DNA of 64,000 bases from Scylla paramamosain (GCF_035594125.1 NC_087197.1:6877852-6941851), one strand, 5' to 3'. Shown: positions 52,123 through 63,834, counted from the stretch's first letter. The notes: generated from the sequence alone by a model not told the origin. Translations and numbers: made by a program.

Positions 52123-52320
52123 ATGGAAGAAGGCCACTTTACGTGGGACACAAGAGGACCTGTCTCGCCGCCGGAGAGTGAGGAGGACAGCAGCGCTGAT
52201 GAGGAAGCGGCAGCCGACTCAGTGGGCAGTGATGCTGTTCTCCCGGCAGCCGAAGGAGTGAGTGACGAGGACGCTGTGGAGGTAGGCGTGTGCCATCACC
52301 GCGTCACCCTAGGAGGATGA
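52123..52320 (+). pseudogene. Gypsy acidic 3' ORF
   Basis: A 65-codon frame (MEEGHFTWDTRGPVSPPESE..., rich in Asp, Glu, Ser) lies between the end of pol and the polypurine tract. The acidic, low-complexity tail resembles extensions after the integrase in some Gypsy elements. I do not recognise a family, and it may be just the remnant of the pol C-terminus. Confidence 0.4.
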
Positions 52321-52392
52321 GGAAAAGACCGTTATGGTGGCAAGATTATCAGTGTGATGATAGTGACAGTGAATAGTCAGGATGACTATTTC

Positions 52393-52406
52393 GAAGGGGA
52401 GGATAG
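52393..52406 (+). other. Gypsy polypurine tract
   Basis: GAAGGGGAGGATAG lies directly before the right LTR, the priming site for plus-strand synthesis. Confidence 0.65.
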
Positions 52407-52584
52407 TGTTGCGATAGGGGGGGGAGGGGTGACGTTGGTAGCACTGTGCCGCCGGGTGGTAAAGTTAGGTATTGGCAATGATGCATGAGCTGCAAGCTGA
52501 GTCAGCCTGGAGAGACCGGAAGTGGCAGCAGTGTGCTGGCCAATCACGGAGGGACCGGCATTTTATAAGGAACTGTGGCAGCCA

Positions 52585-52625
<41 letters not shown>

Positions 52626-53255
52626 AAAGACCCCGTGTTCCGTCTACGCAACACCTGTGCCGACAGCCTGTAGTGCGCCCCTCCTTGTGTTACGTTATGG
52701 CTCTAGTCGCCTGCTGTTGCCACTACGTGACTGCGTCCCGGAGCATGCTGTGAGGATTGTGTACCCTAGCAGACTGAGACAGTGAGTACCTGACACTGAG
52801 GTGTGTGTGTGTGTGACACCTGCGTGGTCTGTGACGGCGTGGACCACCGGAGGAGACAGCTGTGCGACGCTGTTGGCAAGCTGTAGCTTTAGTGTGCTGT
52901 GCAGTGTTGCTGTACTGTGAGGTGGGACACTCTACCCAGCAAAAGAGACGCTTTGCTGTGTGAGATCCGGTGGTGCGAGCCTTACTTGTACTGTATGTAG
53001 CGTGTTAGTGTGCCTTGTGTCCTGTGGTACTGCTCTGTGCGGGGAATAAAGACAGGAGTGCCAGTGAGACTGTTTTGTTCCCCTTCTCTCTCTCAGTAGT
53101 CTGTTGAGTCTAGACAGGTGCCGTGTGGGTGTGCCTCTCCCCTACTAGGCAAACAAACAGCAGCTGCGGATCACTATTGTGTATGCTGACTGTCCTGGAC
53201 TGCTGCAATGGTGTGTACCTGAAGGCGTCTGAAGGCTGAAGGGGCGTGCACAACA
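52407..53255 (+). repeat. Gypsy right LTR
   Basis: Starts TGTTGCG and ends GTGCACAACA. It holds TTTATAAGG near 52562 and AATAAA at 53045-53050, in the same order as the left LTR. A GA microsatellite (about 52588-52620) has grown from the AAGAGAGAAAG of the left copy. Confidence 0.9.
52588..52624. repeat. (GA)n microsatellite in right LTR
   Basis: GA repeats with GGGAGGG at the end; present in the right LTR only. Confidence 0.95.
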
Positions 53256-55657
53256 ATATGGTTTCTTTTAATGTTTTTATTGTTGACGATTTCTAATACA
53301 TGGATGGAGGATCATGAAAACCAAAATGCAGTTTTCTTTTGTGAGCTTTTTTAATCTTATCTGCTATAAAAAAAATAAAATAAAATAAAAAGTTCCCCAA
53401 CTTTATCAACAGACCTTCTGTTGGACAATGTAAACAACCTCATTAGTGGGGTGGATGTTGAACATGAGTATACTATTTCCCCAGCTCACAAGTTCATTAC
53501 ATTTAAATTTCTACTAGCAAAAAAAAAGGTCACTAAAAATCTATTTAAGACATAAAGCTGGTTTCTCTGCAGTAACATTCCTCAGTGAAGTTGGTCAAAA
53601 GTTTGATGAAGATATAAATGCAGTGAGTGTTCATAAAAATCTGTCTATCAAATCTGTGTGGATTGCCTTATAGTTGCCTATAATTGGATGATTAGGCCTC
53701 GCTATGACAATCAGTGTCCTATCTTACGAAAGTGCATTACTGTTAAAGATAGATTTCCCTTGTTTAATGATGAAATCCTGTCAGTGAAAAGATAAAAAAC
53801 GACGCAAGGAACGTAAATGGTTCAACGAAGGGTCGTAGCCTGGGAGGATTACAAGAATGTTCTTAACTGATATAATAAATGGTTAAATACAAGTTAAAGA
53901 AACTATTATTATGCGAAAATTCAAGAGGCAGGATCAGACATGAATAAATTATATCAACTTTTTTATAGTCTTACTAATACTACTTTAAAAAAAAACTACC
54001 GGGTGTTTTATGTGACGCAGTTTTGGCGCATGCTTTTTGCATTATTTTCTAAAACAAAATTATGAATATTGTATCTAGACTTGTGAATAGTATGCCTCTT
54101 CTTTCTGTTGTTGATGTAGATGTTGATGTAGACAGCAAATTACAGTGTATCAAGACTATCAAGAAGAATTTTGTTTGACTTTTTAGTCGAAGGCTAAGAA
54201 AAGATATTGTGCCATAGGCCCAATGCATTTTTAAGAAATTGTGAATGCTGATGATTTCTCTAGTTTCATGAACTTCGTACATGAACTTCGATAGTCAATT
54301 CCAGTATTTCTTTGTGCAAATTTCTCGAATCTGAAAAGCAGGCTGTCATGAAACCGATCTTCAAAGGGATATTTGACCATCAAGATCTAAGTTCCCAGCC
54401 CTTGTTTAAGTTGCTGGAGTATGTAGTTATTGAACAGTTGATGGAACACTTAGAGAAGGTCCAGTCTTGCCTTATTGTTATTCTGCATACAGACCAGGAT
54501 TTTCTACCGAATCTGTCATTCTCTCTGTAATGAATGGCTTATTGGAAATGATAGATGAGGATAAATGTGCTATACTATTTCTTAAAGATCTTAGTGCAGC
54601 TTTTGATACTGTGGTCCATGATTTGCTTGAGAAAGATCTGAGGGGCACTAGAGTTGTAGATAATGATGCATTGAAATACCTAGGAAGCTTTTAACAAAAT
54701 AGGAGCTATTGTGTGCAAATTGAAAATTGCTTTTCTTCATATGAAGCTCTATTGAGAGGAGTTACACAAGGAAGTGTACTTGGCCCTGTCTTATTCTGTA
54801 TCTACACGATTGCCTAATCAAATCAATTACAACGACATTGTGTAGGATTTAAGTTATTTGCTGATGATACCCAGCTTTACTTTTCTGTCCCTAATATCGA
54901 GAACACTTGTGCAAAGATAAATTATGGTATTAAGTCAGTTAAAGACTGGATGAAGCAACTGAAATTAAATGAAAAGAAAACAGAATCCATGCTTGTGGAA
55001 AAGAAAGGCAGTTTAAGAAATTTTGGTACTATTAATATGGCTATAAATGGTAATGCAATTCATATTGTTAAAAGTGTTCGTGATTTGGAAATGTTGTTAG
55101 ATTCCTCTCTGAAATTCCAGATAAATTATGTTGTTAGGATTGGTAGACGTCATCTTAGAAACATTGCATTTATCAAGAGGTACCTGTATGAAGATTCAGT
55201 CAAGAAATTGGTGATTAACAATACTGTATCAAGGGTGGATTATTGCAATTCTATCATTATCTGTCAAAGCTCCAATTGAGGAAGTTACAGAAAATATTAA
55301 ACAGAGTTGCAAGATTAATTAAAGAAAACCCACTAAGAGAGACAATTACTCCTGTTTTGATGGAGCTCCACTGGCTGCCTGTAAAAGCAAGGAGTTGCTT
55401 TTACAGGAGGAATTTGAGTTGTGTCTTGACACATCAAGTCTTGATTACAGGCCACCCACCATATTTGAGAGAATTATTACATGCAATGCAACTAGGTGAA
55501 GTTATTAATACTCATAGAGCTACAACAGGAATTACAATTTATAAACCAAGATTTTCTTCACATACTGAATTGCGCGCCTTCAGTTCTGCTGCCCGAAGAT
55601 TATAATTATAGTAAACCAAGAATCTAAACCTGTAGAATCAAGACCAAGATCACTAGA
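53256..55657 (+). mobile_element. CR1/L2-like LINE, 3' part (endonuclease end, RT, C-terminus)
   Basis: The continuation after the Gypsy starts with the rest of the endonuclease (FNTWMEDHENQNAVFF near 53294-53350). RT blocks run to 55280, and the C-terminal block ITPVLMELHWLPV at 55347-55385, typical of CR1/L2-group LINEs, is followed by HPPYLRELL and FSSAARRL ending at 55605. Stops and frameshifts are scattered through it. The 3' end is cut by a hAT insertion at 55666. Confidence 0.85.
54312..55605 (+). pseudogene. LINE reverse transcriptase and C-terminal domain
   Basis: Pieces in order: KQAVMKPIFKGIFDHQDLSS (54330-54390), KLLEYVVIEQLMEHLEKVQ, YRPGFSTESVILSVMNGLLE (54482-54550), LFLKDLSAAFDTVVHDLL (54580), then after stops LLRGVTQGSVLGPVLFCIY (54750-54805). 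Next comes FADDTQLYF with the catalytic F-A-D-D (54855-54885), and MKQLKLNEKKTESMLVEK (54950). The protein would perform target-primed reverse transcription. A stop at 55277, a frameshift and other stops make it a pseudogene. Confidence 0.85.
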
Positions 55658-55665
55658 GTTTGGTA

Positions 55666-57807
55666 CACTGTCACCAAATTTAGCATAATTTTATGCTTTT
55701 AGTATAATTTAGACTCAAATTAAGTATCTAGCATTATTTCCAGCATAATTTTTCAGCATAATTCTAGCATAATTTTGCTATGTCTGAAATAAATTTTATC
55801 ATAATAACCGCTTTCAAAATCGGTTTCAGTATTTCAAATAATGAAATTGTTGAAAATGGCCTTGCATCAAAATTTAAAGGGGAAGTATTAGAAAAGATCA
55901 GAGAGTCCTGCTACTTCTCATTAATAATTGATGAGTTAACAGACATTTGGACAGAATTTATGATGGCAATAGTTGTTAAGTATTATGACTCAGTTGAGGG
56001 GAAGGTAGTAACCCGGTTTCTTGGTTTACCTGCACTGAAGGGCGAATCTGCTGAAGACTTGTCTAAATTATTTTGTGAACAGCTTCAGTTGTACAACATG
56101 GACTGGTTAAAGTGTACTAGGTTTGCCACAGACACGACGAATGTCATGTTCGGAGGCAATAACAGCAGTGTTAGTAGATTAAAGGAAAAGAACTCCAGCA
56201 TCATAACAATCAAATGTGTATGTTATTCACTATCTTTAGCAGTTAGTCATTCAACTAAACTTTTGCCAAAGCCACTTGAACAATTATTGCGAGAATGTAA
56301 CTCCTATTTCAGTCACTCCAGCAAGAGGCTTCGGGATTTTAAAGAATTTCAGGAATTTTTGTAAGCTCAGCAACACAGAATTCCGAAGTTAAATGACATT
56401 CGTTGGCTGTCACTAAGTGCATGTATTTCTAGGATTCTTGAACAGTGGAATGTTTTGCATATGTACTTTCAGCTAGCCCACACAGAAGACCGATTGCTTT
56501 CTTCGGAATTCCTCTACAGTCAGTTTTCAAACCCATATACCCATCTTTACTTTCAGTTCTTAGATTATGTTTTATAACTGATTGATAAATATAATACCAT
56601 CTTCTAAAGTTGTCGCTCTATAGTACATCGTGTAGTTAAGGACTCATCTCAGCTCTATGTTCAGATCCTCAGTTGTTTATTCAAACCCTGTACTCTCAAG
56701 GGACCAATCATTGAAGTGGTAAAACTAGATCCAAAGAACCAGGCCTACCAGCTAACAAAATCTATGGAGCCATCAAGTTTGCACGACTCTAGGAGACAAC
56801 AACCAGTAAGAGGGACTTGAGGAGTACCAATCAGATGTTAGAGCGGTTGCTTCAGTTTCTGGTACAACTGGCCATTCAGCTTCAGCAGCGCTTACCTCTG
56901 CAGTTCTTTCTGATATCTGTTCTGTGCTTGATCCTGAAGAGATAATGCGTGGAAATAATATGTCTGTTGCAAATATCAGTGCCAAGATTCCTGGAATTCT
57001 TAGAGATGAAGATGAACAAAAGTTGGATGATGAATGAAGGTTACCAATCCTAGGTGATGATGCAAAGAATATTCTCTCACAGAATGCTGCCACTGACATT
57101 GACAAATCTTTTGGTCTAAAATCTGTCACACGGGGAAATACCCAATAAATCATTATCAACCATACCAGTATCTAATGCAGACTGAGAGAATATCTTCAAT
57201 GGTTACTTTGAAAAAGTCAGAGAAAAGAAACAGACTCAAAACAACAGTCTGGCAATTTAAATCGTAAGTGGAGAGGGAATCAAAGTGAGTGTATAAAATT
57301 TGAGCCTTCAGAAGATCTGATCAAGTTGATGGGTAAGAATATATTCCCTCGGTGGCGTAATGATCAGTAAGTAATAATGAACTTGGCCAACTGAAGACCT
57401 TAAGTTTTATTTGGAGAAAAGTTTTCTTGAAACCCGACTTTAATGGGTAATTTTGCATAGAAGAAATTTTGCATAGAAGAAAAAAAAAAAAAAAGACATT
57501 TTCAATGTCTTTTTTTTTTTTTCTTCTTGGCATCATCTGTTTTGCGAAGCTGCTCTTCATTTATTTAACATTTGAGTTTTATTCAGTAGGCTATCTGGGT
57601 TATATCAGTTAGGCCTGTTTCCATTAAAATATGTTAAGTAGCATGCATTGTTGTTTTAATATATCTTTCGGTTTATTATATTTGGCTAATAATGAGTCAG
57701 CATAATTTTAGCATAATTTAATATTATATTTAGCACATTTTGGGTAGAGTTAGCATATTTTCACAGCACGTCTAGCACATTTTCGTCCTGAAAATTTGGT
57801 AACACTG
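55666..57807 (+). mobile_element. hAT DNA transposon, 2.1 kb, decayed
   Basis: The left terminus is CACTGTCACCAAATTT and the right terminus, reverse-complemented, is CAGTGTTACCAAATTT (14/16). Subterminal AGCATAATTT words repeat at both ends. The flanking 8-mers GTTTGGTA (55658-55665) and ATTTGGCG (57808-57815) share TTTGG in register, consistent with an old 8-bp duplication. Inside is a hAT-family transposase relic. Position: just after the end of the CR1/L2-like ORF. Confidence 0.82.
55780..57130 (+). pseudogene. hAT transposase (DUF4371/ZBED-type), degraded
   Basis: The open part (55780-56364, 194 codons) matches the middle of hAT transposases: SLIIDELTDIWTEFMMAIVV (with the DELTD block carrying a catalytic Asp), KVVTRFLGLPALKG, FATDTTNVMFGGNNSSVSRL (second Asp region), and IKCVCYSLSLAVSH. 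After TAA at 56362 the same frame continues with LNDIRWLSLSACISRILEQW and further blocks to about 57130, interrupted by many stops. The zinc-finger N-terminus is missing, and the visible M start may not be the original one. Confidence 0.85.
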
Positions 57808-57815
57808 ATTTGGCG

Positions 57816-58655
57816 TGCATGGGTTTGGGCTATAGCACGTGGCCACCACAAAATGAGCGAGATACCTGCCAGGAGGCGACCCAGACAGCAAAGCGAAGCT
57901 TCAAATGTAAGGAGTGGTGGTGGTGGCACTAGTGTGCATGGAGCATGTGACAAAGTTCGTGGATAATACAGGTTTGGTATGTGTCTCACAGAGTCACCGG
58001 CCATTACTGCGTGGCTGATTGACGCTAGTGCCTGCTTAGTGCCCTTCTCTGTGTCGTTTGCAATATGTCATCGCCACTTACTAGCAGGGAAGGCACAAAC
58101 AGTGATAGACTAGAAAACACGCATGACGTATTTCCTTCCGGTAGCGGTAGTGTGTGTGTTGTATGCTTCATCTCGTGCATAAGGCAGCACTGAGAGTGGC
58201 AGTGCTGGGCGAAGCAGGTATGCTGTATTGTTGAAGAATGGTGCTGTGAAGGTGATAATGCCAGGATTTGTACATTTCTGCATTTATTTTAGTAAACATC
58301 GGTGTATTAAATTTCATGGCTATAATGTAGTTCCTTAATTTGCATTTACCAATAAGATTATTTTAATTTTACCCCTCAGTCCACTACCAAGTTAGCCCCA
58401 CTAAATGACTTCCAACAAGGTTTCAGAATCAAGAAATCCTGCTTAACGGAGTGACACATAATATTATACTGGAATCCCTGGGAAGAGATCAAACATCTGG
58501 AACATTTATTCACAGCTAATAGTTATCCATTTATGAAATTAGATGTGCATATAATTGTTAGCACAAGTGGAAACTTAGAGCTAGCATTATATAAATCTAT
58601 GTAAACTTTTCAGGCAAAAGTGATTTGTAAATATCACGGAGAGTTTAATTGGGTG
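57816..58655. other. Unassigned sequence, no gene seen
   Basis: Moderately AT-rich unique-looking DNA. I see no supported ORF, RNA gene or repeat border. Contains (TG)- and (GGT)-rich short runs near 57918 and 58150. Confidence 0.5.
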
Positions 58656-58660
58656 GTAGC

Positions 58661-58695
<35 letters not shown>

Positions 58696-58742
58696 TAATA
58701 ATAATAGTAATAATGATAATGATAATCATAACAATAATAATA

Positions 58743-58789
<47 letters not shown>

Positions 58790-58852
58790 TTGTAACATTA
58801 ATAATAACAATTAATAATAATAATAATAACAATAATAATACTTTAAATCTTG
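58656..58852. repeat. (ATA)n microsatellite, interrupted
   Basis: AAT/ATA trinucleotide repeats with ATG and ATC variants, in several blocks. Confidence 0.95.
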
Positions 58853-59182
58853 GAAATCACAGTAAGGTAGAAAATTAATTACCAAGTGATCAGGATGTGA
58901 TTTTTTTTTTTTTTTTTTTTTACCTGCTGAGGGAGGGTGCGTCCTGAATTTGGGGAGGGGTAGAATTCTATGTGATAGACCCTAAGCAAATAGTTGTATT
59001 GAAACTTTGAAGGGTGGTGAGGAGGTAGACTTAAATTATTGAGATGACAGGTACTATAATCATGAGGTAGTTATGCATTTAATTTTTATTTATGTACATG
59101 AGTGTAGCTACTACAAGTTTAGTTATATAATTTAGTTTTATAAGTTTAGTCTGTTTGAAGAGTGGATTTGTATGCTCTAGAT

Positions 59183-59493
59183 CAGTGGTTCTCAACCTCA
59201 GGGTTGGGTCACTAAGTCATTTCAACGGGTCATCAAGGATATGTGCACAATTTGTTCCCCAACATAACTATTCAAAATATCAAAGTAATAATCCTGTGTA
59301 TAGAATACCTAAGTCACTAATTTCTAAGTCTAAGCAAATCATAGAGACATAGACAAGAAACAGCCTACATCTACTCTTGCCTCTTAAATCTAATATTAAT
59401 TTTAAATAAAAGTGTTTATAAAAGTATATGGGTTGCCATGATCAATCTGGACAGGATTTTGGGGTCACATCCAAATAAGGTTAAGAACCAGTG
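59183..59493. mobile_element. 311-bp hAT MITE
   Basis: The left end is CAGTGGTTCTCAACCT and the right end, reverse-complemented, is CACTGGTTCTTAACCT (14/16). The 8-bp target duplication is CTCTAGAT (59175-59182) versus TTCTAGAT (59494-59501). These ends are the classic hAT/Charlie type. It is non-coding. Confidence 0.88.
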
Positions 59494-59639
59494 TTCTAGA
59501 TAATTGCTCTTTAGTTAAACTCTTACAGTTTTTATTTATTTATTTTTTTTGGCAATGAATGAGTTAAATAATTAGGGAATGTTGTGCTCCATATAGGTTG
59601 TAGTAGATTAGTAGTGAATACATGTGAGTATAACAGAAG

Positions 59640-60060
59640 GATTTTTATTACATCTGGTGGCTTGAAATCCTTTATTTGATATTGATATAGTGAGGCAGTG
59701 GCATTATGTGCAAGTTGACCCAGGTTTGATCTTGTTCAGTATATTGTCATATCATCAGCAAACAAAATGCTTTCAGATTCAGAGAAAGTATTAGATGTGT
59801 CATTGATGTTTATTAGAAGTAGTATAGGTTGATACCTTGGGAAACACCAAGAATAACTGAGGTAAGAGATGATTTTTCACTGCTAAAGAAAATATGTTAA
59901 TGCCTATTTGTTAAGTAATCTTTAAACCAGGAAAGCAAAGGGCTGCAAATTCTATAGTGGTGCATTTTACTAATGAGGATGTTATGGTTACCTGTATCAA
60001 ATGCAGGGATGCCATTAAAAAAAAAAATCAAAATTTATTTCTATATCATATTGATAAATA
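59640..60060 (-). mobile_element. Third LINE family, RT C-terminal part (minus strand)
   Basis: Read on the minus strand: AFDTGNHNILISKMHHYRIC, LLSWFKDYLTNRH, SSLTSVILGVSQG, then in other frames NDTSNTFSESESILFADDMT (FADD catalytic block) near 59780-59740, and a degraded tail to 59640. The N-terminal part of this RT is at 62560-62072, the two being separated by a plus-strand LINE. Confidence 0.72.
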
Positions 60061-60164
60061 AGGTTTATATATGTTGATATGCATAAAAATGTAAAAGTAG
60101 TCAAGCCTGACCTGTTCATTTCCTGTGCAGTACACATTAACACAAGCTTTGACCAACCAAAACA

Positions 60165-62020
60165 ACCTGTATCAGTATGACCTAAACAAGTGACTGTTCT
60201 TCATTAATAGAAAGTGTCAAAATCTTCCAAGATCTAATTCCTCTCATGATTTCTGGCACCTAGCCAAAAACATCCCTAATAACTTTGCTTCTTCTTCTTT
60301 CCCTCCCTTATTTCAAACTGAAGCACCACTGCCATCTCATCTATTTCTAAAGCTGAGCTTCACTCAAACCTTTGCTAAAAACTCTACCTTGGATGACTCA
60401 GGGCTTGTTTCCCACTCCTCCACCCTCTTGACTACTCCATGCTACCCATTAAGATCCTTTGCAGTGGTGTTTTCCATGCCCTCGCTGGCCTAATCCCTTG
60501 AAAGGCTTATGGACCTAATGGGGTCTCTGCTATTGTTCTACGAAACTGTGCCTCCTTGCTTGCAGCTTACCTAGTCAAACTCTTGCAACTCTGTCAGGCA
60601 ACATCTACCTTTCCTTCTTGCCAGAAGTTTGCCTAAATTCAGCCCATTCCTAAAAAGGGTGACCATTCTAATCCTTCAAACTATTGCCCTACTGCTTTAA
60701 TTTCCTACCTCTCTAAAGTTTTGAATATGTCCTCAACAGGAAGATTGTTAAACATCTATCACTTCACAACCTTCTATTTGATTGCCAGTATGAGTTCCAT
60801 TGAGGCCAGCTATTGGTAATCTGGCTTTCCTTATTGAGTCTTGGTTCTCCTCTTTTAGGAATTTTGATGAAACTTTTGCTGTTGCCTTAGGCATATCAAA
60901 TGCTTTTAATAGAGTTTGGCACAAAGCTTTGATTTCCAAACTACCCTCCTACAGCTTCTATCCTTCTTTCTGTAACTTCACCTGAAGTTCCTTTTCAGAC
61001 CGTTCTGTTGCTGCTGTGGTAGACGGTCACTGTTCTTCTAAATCTATTAACAGTGGTGTTTCTCAGGGTTCTGTCTTTTCACCCCAGTCTCTTCCTATTA
61101 TTCATCAATGATCTTCTAAACCAAACTTCTTGTCCTATCCACTCCTACACAGATGATACCGGCCTGCACTTTTCCATGTCTTTTGTAGATGTCCAGCCCT
61201 TCAGGAAGTAAATAATTCTTGCAGGGAAGCCACAGAATGCCTGACTTCAGATCTCTCTCTAGAATTTCTGATTGGGACAGAGCAAACTTAGTATTGTTCA
61301 ATGCTTCAAAAACTCAGTTCTTCCATATATCAACTCATCACAACCTTCCAGATAATTATCCCTTCTTTTTCAATGACATTCAACTGTTCTACACTGAACA
61401 TCCTTGGTTTGTCCTTTACTTATAATCTAAACTGGAAACTTAACATCTTGTCACTAGCTGAAACACCTTCTGAGTCATCTCTGCCAGTTTTTCTCACCCC
61501 CACCAACTTTACAGTAGCCTACATGCTTCACATGTAGGCTGGGGGGGTTCCACTCATACCATTCTTTTACACAGGGTGGAATCAAAATTTTTTCATCTTA
61601 TAAACTCCTTTCCTCTAACTGACTGTCTTGCACCTCTCTCTCATTCCCACAATGTTGCATCTCTTGCTATCTTCTACTGCTATTTTCATGCTAACTGCTC
61701 TTCTGATATTGCTAACTGCAAGCCTCCCCTCCTCCTGTGGCCTTGCTGCACTAGACTTTCTTCTTTCTCTCAGCCCTACTCTGTTCACCTCTCTAATGTA
61801 AAGGTTAACCAATCCTTCATTGCTTTCTCTTGTAAACTCTGGAACTCCCTGTCTGCTTCTGGATTTCTTCCTTTCTGTGACCTGAACTATATCAAGAGAG
61901 AGGTTTCAACATACTTATCCTTTAATTTTGATGACTGCTTTTGACTCTGCCAGGGACTGGCACCTCAGTGATTTTTTTTTTTCCTGCTCTTGGCCAGTGT
62001 CTCTCCTATATGAAAAAAAA
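60165..62020 (+). mobile_element. Jockey-like LINE, longest copy in the window
   Basis: Frames give, in order: an N-terminal stretch parallel to 38931, PIPKKGDHSNPSNY (about 60640), LAFLIESWFSSFRNFDETFA (60822), SNAFNRVWHKALISKLPSY (60897), INSGVSQGSV (61045), HSYTDDTGLHFSM (catalytic Y-T-D-D, 61140-61180), and NASKTQFFHISTHHNLPD (61300). The C-terminal block shared with 12008 follows: FFHLINSFPLTDCLAP at 61590, RLSSFSQPYSVHLSNVKVNQ at 61760. The 3' UTR word CTTGGCCAGTGTCTCTCC at 61988-62005 and an A tail at about 62012 end it. Many stops and frameshifts make it inactive. Confidence 0.85.
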
Positions 62021-62071
62021 ACTTCAAAGCTTTTGTTTCACTCTAGATTACTTTTTAATTGCTTATTTAAG

Positions 62072-62560
62072 CTAATTTATATATAAATATGAAAAAAAAA
62101 TAAGATAAAACCCAAAAACACCCAATGGGTTGGGTGTATTTTTTAAACCCAGGTCTTTCCAAACTTGATCAAATGTTTCAGCAAGATTAATAAAGATTGA
62201 TAAAATAGAGGGTTTGTTATCAGTGGCAGAAAATTTATCCAGTGCCATAAAGGTGTAGTTGCATCTGAAACCATACTGAGAAAGATCATGAATATTTATA
62301 TACACAAGGTAACAAACTTTAACTTAATTAAAGTTTCAGATATTGTAGAGAATATGTACTATAAGTTGTGATATTCATCAAAAGTTTTTTGGGGTCATCA
62401 TTGGTGCCAGATTTGTGAATTTTTGCCGTCTTCAACATGGCAGGAAAAGTTCCATTTGCAACAGATTGATTAAATTATATAGCGGAAGAGACTAAGAATA
62501 GGTCAGAGTTTCTTTTGATAACAGAACCTGTTATATCATTTATATCTGATTTTTTTTTTG
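62072..62560 (-). mobile_element. Third LINE family, RT N-terminal part (minus strand)
   Basis: On the minus strand NGTFPAMLKTAKIHKSGTND (62450-62390) is the usual start of a LINE RT. It is followed by LSQYGFRCNYTFMALDKFSA and ILSIFINLAETFDQVWKDLG (62290-62140). It joins in order and strand with 60060-59640. Confidence 0.72.
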
Positions 62561-62676
62561 TTATTTAGTGACTACTGCATTCAGTTCATAATTAGCAGGG
62601 TTGGAAAAGACCATGATTTTTTTTTATTTAAAAATTGATTTATTTGATTTAAATAGAAAATATTTAATTAGATTTT

Positions 62677-62707
<31 letters not shown>

Positions 62708-63138
62708 TTTTATTTATTTATTTTTTTTGCATTAATCCTTGTTTGTTTGCATTGATTATTTGTTATAGTCTTAAGAGGCAATTTTTTTGTATTAAACCTG
62801 GCCAGTGTTAAATGAAATAGTTTAATATAAATTACCAAACAAGAGTTTTTCACATAAAAATTATAAGTAGGACTAAGAGTTTAATCATATCTGTTATGTT
62901 AAAGTAATTAACTTACTTTGCATTAAAAGAGAATGAAGCTTATTAAAATAATTACATTGATTGTTATTATCAACGAAAAGACCTTACTTTCTTTTTTTTT
63001 ATTTTATGCATTTGAATATATTTCTTGTAAGAGATGGCAGTGATTCACTGATGCCTGACTTGCTGCAGGACCAGTACAGGTAGTACAAGTAGACTTGATA
63101 CTTTTCCTTTACAACTGCTTTACATCTTCTTTCTTCCT
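62561..63138. other. AT-rich sequence with (TTTA)n, no gene seen
   Basis: Contains T-rich tracts and a TTTA/TTTAT repeat at about 62675-62728. No ORF, RNA or element border is supported. Confidence 0.6.
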
Positions 63139-63289
<151 letters not shown>

Positions 63290-63344
63290 CCTTAGCCAAG
63301 AGCAACAAAATTTGATACAAAAAAATGGCCCACTGAGGTGTCAT

Positions 63345-63655
63345 TAGATATTTTACTCTCAATATAACACTTAAATAATTATTTTTAATAGTTTATTTAT
63401 TTTTTTTATTTAAATCATGATTTTTAACTCAATATAACACTTATTAAAATAAATAGTAGATCACTTTTAATACAGTATATTTAATTTTTATTTAAATCAT
63501 TAGGTATTTTACTCTCAATATAACACTTACATAATTTTCAATACAGTATATTTATTATTTATTTATTTATTTATTTTATTTTATTTATTTGTAGTTTTTT
63601 CCATTCAACATGACACTTAAATAATTTTCAATAAAGTATATTTGATTTTTAATCT
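63345..63655. repeat. Degenerate tandem repeat of ~75-90 bp, four copies
   Basis: The word (C)TCAATATAACACTTA or a variant recurs near 63358, 63429, 63512 and 63606. Each is followed by ATAATT and TTTTAATA/TTCAATA, then (TTTA)n-rich DNA with ATTTAAATCAT. Confidence 0.7.
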
Positions 63656-63660
63656 GTATT

Positions 63661-63830
63661 CCCAATCATTCATCCCTTTCTTCTGATAAACTCTGGAATT
63701 CCCTGCCTGCTTCTGTATTTCTACTTATGATTTGAACTCTTTCAAGATGGAGGTTTCAAGACACTTATCCTGTAATTTCCAAGTACTACTTTTGACTCTG
63801 TTTGGAGACCAATACCTCAGTGGGCATTTA
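63661..63830 (+). mobile_element. Jockey-like LINE 3' fragment
   Basis: CCCAATCATTCATCCCTTTC, AAACTCTGGAATTCCCTGCC and TTTCAAGACACTTATCC match the copies at 12350-12470 and 61815-61920. It ends at CAGTGGGCATTT and runs into simple repeats. Confidence 0.8.
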
Positions 63831-63834
63831 TTTA

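Larger units (their letters stand above)
45878..53255 (+). mobile_element. Gypsy LTR retrotransposon, 7.4 kb, both LTRs, inactive
   Basis: Two related LTRs (845 and 849 bp) bound gag and pol in the Gypsy order: protease, RT, RNase H, integrase. It has a TGG primer-binding site after the left LTR and a purine tract before the right one. A 4-bp target duplication ATAT lies at 45874-45877 and 53256-53259. The element sits in the endonuclease domain of a CR1/L2-like LINE. The LTRs differ by indels and many substitutions, so the insertion is not recent. The interior is more GC-rich than the surrounding DNA. Confidence 0.92.

Noticed and set aside
58587..58832. Ile/Tyr- and Asn-rich frames
   Set aside because: Translations of an (ATA)n microsatellite.
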